A stretch of DNA of 17,653 nt, from positions 1-17,653 of the forward strand of contig CAJVPP010001831.1 of the NCBI GenBank assembly GCA_910592005.1, given 5' to 3'. A program made the position numbers and the translations under genes. Positions 16,622 through 17,653 of the stretch are shown here, in pieces. Below the pieces are notes generated by a model. The model had not been told where the DNA came from. It was given only the letters and a program-made list of their open reading frames with translations, and searched no databases. Numbering within the stretch: the stretch's first letter is position 1; every line of letters starts with the position of its first letter. The stretch comes from Funneliformis mosseae (taxonomy: Eukaryota > Glomeromycota > Glomeromycetes > Glomerales > Glomeraceae).

Positions 16622-17653
16622 ATGGCAATGTCTAATAGTAATTATAAAGGTAAGAGTGTAATAAATAAATTAAATAATATTTAAAGAAATAAAAGAAATG
16701 AAGCTTTGTATGACTAAAATAAATTATTTTAACGGTTTGATGATATTCTAAAATATTTTTTTTCATAAATTTACATTAGAGCTAGTTTTGGATGTTAAAG
16801 GTAATACATATACATTCTAATTCGTTAATTATACTCATTTTTGTTTGCTAAAAATTAAATTTTATCAAATTTGAATATAGAACCAGTTTCAGATACCCCT
16901 ACATTAAAAGAATTAAATGGTAATAAACTTTATTTATTTATTATTTACTTATATAATTATTAATAATTAATATTTTTTTTAAAAAAAAATTTGATTATTG
17001 TAATACTTAGATTGTAACTTTTTAACTTTTATTATATTTTATTTTATATAATTTAAATTTAACTAAATTATTATTTAAAAAATATTTAATAATCAATAAT
17101 ATTATAGGGAGTAAGTTATTTATTTTTTTACATTTTAAATTAAACTTAATTTATTATATAAAAATTTTTAATAATAATTATATTTTAGTTGGTAAATTAT
17201 TTATTTTTATTTAATATTATTTTATTTATTTATAATTTATAAATAAATTTTTTTAAAAAAATAAATTTTATTTAGAGAGTAAGTTATTTTTTATTGAATA
17301 TCAGTATTTAATTATATTTGTTATTGTAATTTAAAGTCAACTAAATTTTTTATTTAAATTTAATAGATAGTAAGTTATTTTTATTGATTATCAGTATTTA
17401 ATTATGCTTATTACTGTAATTAAAGTCAACTAAATTTTTTATTTAAAAAAATAATAAATAATTAATAATCAAATAGATGGTAAGTTATTTTTATTAATTA
17501 TCAGTATTTAATTATACTTGTTACTGTAATTTAAAATTAACTAAATTTTTTACTTAAAAAACTTATCAATAATTAATAATCAAATAGATGGTAAATTATT
17601 TTTATTGATTATCAGTATTTAAATATACTTGTTATTGTAATTTAAAGTCAACT
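16622..17653 (+). CDS. Putative microexon gene, partial (runs off the right edge)
   Basis: The start ATG has a good context (A at -3, G at +4). Proposed exons: 16622-16649 (28 nt), 16780-16800 (21 nt), 16881-16919 (39 nt). Seven 3-nt potential exons follow at 17011 (ATT), 17108 (GGA), 17189 (TTG), 17276 (AGA), 17367 (ATA), 17477 (ATG) and 17588 (ATG). Every donor begins GTAA and every acceptor ends in AG, usually TAG. Introns are 130, 80, 91, 94, 78, 84, 88, 107 and 108 nt. All junctions are phase 1, so any exon can be skipped without shifting frame. The spliced frame stays open: MAMSNSNYK, ELVLDVK, EPVSDTPTLKELN, then D, W, I, E, N, N, D. No signal peptide or known domain is visible. Phase-1 symmetric tiny exons recall microexon genes of schistosomes and aphids. 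The first three exons are fairly convincing; the 3-nt exons are a hypothesis and may be skipped or merely repeat-derived. Confidence 0.45.
17011..17653 (+). repeat. Tandem array of [NNN-GTAA...AG] units, about 81-111 bp
   Basis: Unit starts, taken at the GTAA donor, are 17014, 17111, 17192, 17279, 17370, 17480 and 17591, giving periods of 97, 81, 87, 91, 110 and 111. The last four units share GTAAGTTATTTTTATTGATT or close variants, then ATCAGTATTTAATTATACTT, GTAATTTAAAGTCAACTAAA and TTTTTT. The two most rightward complete units also share an AATTAATAATCAAATAG end. The leftmost units match only at the borders and in base composition, so the array looks older on the left and younger on the right. 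It continues past the window. Confidence 0.8.

Noticed and set aside
17395..17425. Alternative 21-nt exon inside the array units, between ATCAG and GTAATTT
   Set aside because: It would leave a first intron of only about 25 nt before it, too short to splice.

Overview
The window looks like nuclear DNA of an early-diverging filamentous fungus, most probably an arbuscular mycorrhizal (Glomeromycotina, Rhizophagus-like) genome. This is inferred from very high A+T, long homopolymer runs, introns of about 80-110 nt with GTAAG/TAG borders, a solitary dispersed 5S rRNA gene, a BTB-domain fragment of the kind very abundant in these fungi, Tc1/mariner and Gypsy debris, and many dispersed non-coding repeats. 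The species call is an inference, not a database result.

Layout. 1-100: terminal inverted repeat of a Tc1/mariner-type element lying mostly outside the window. 777-1130 (+): three-exon gene for a small secreted Arg/Gly/Cys-rich peptide. 2010-2345 (+): BTB-domain pseudogene fragment, followed by a 15-17 bp tandem repeat (2366-2489) and a GC-rich hairpin repeat (2488-2562). 2563-6163: AT-rich sequence without a convincing gene, except a Gypsy-type integrase remnant at 4472-4651. 6164-6612: a second copy of the hairpin repeat fused to a roughly 370-bp dispersed repeat, whose inverted partner lies at 13232-13600. 7116-7533 (-): possible cytochrome P450 relic. 8013-10109: complete but dead Tc1-like transposon, with 25-bp inverted repeats, TA target duplication, and a transposase carrying several stops and a lost catalytic Asp. 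10745-12526 (-): the only long intact gene, a 593-residue predicted secreted or membrane-anchored protein of unrecognised family. 15062-15177 (+): 5S rRNA gene. 15897-16390: purine-rich low-complexity tract. 16622-end (+): an apparent gene with 28, 21 and 39 nt exons followed by seven units, each a 3-nt potential exon framed by AG and GTAA. These units are tandem copies about 80-110 bp long, running off the right edge.

The genes do not form a pathway. This is a transposon- and repeat-rich compartment holding two predicted secreted proteins and one highly unusual microexon-type locus. The microexon locus is the most interesting part, followed by the unrecognised secreted protein.
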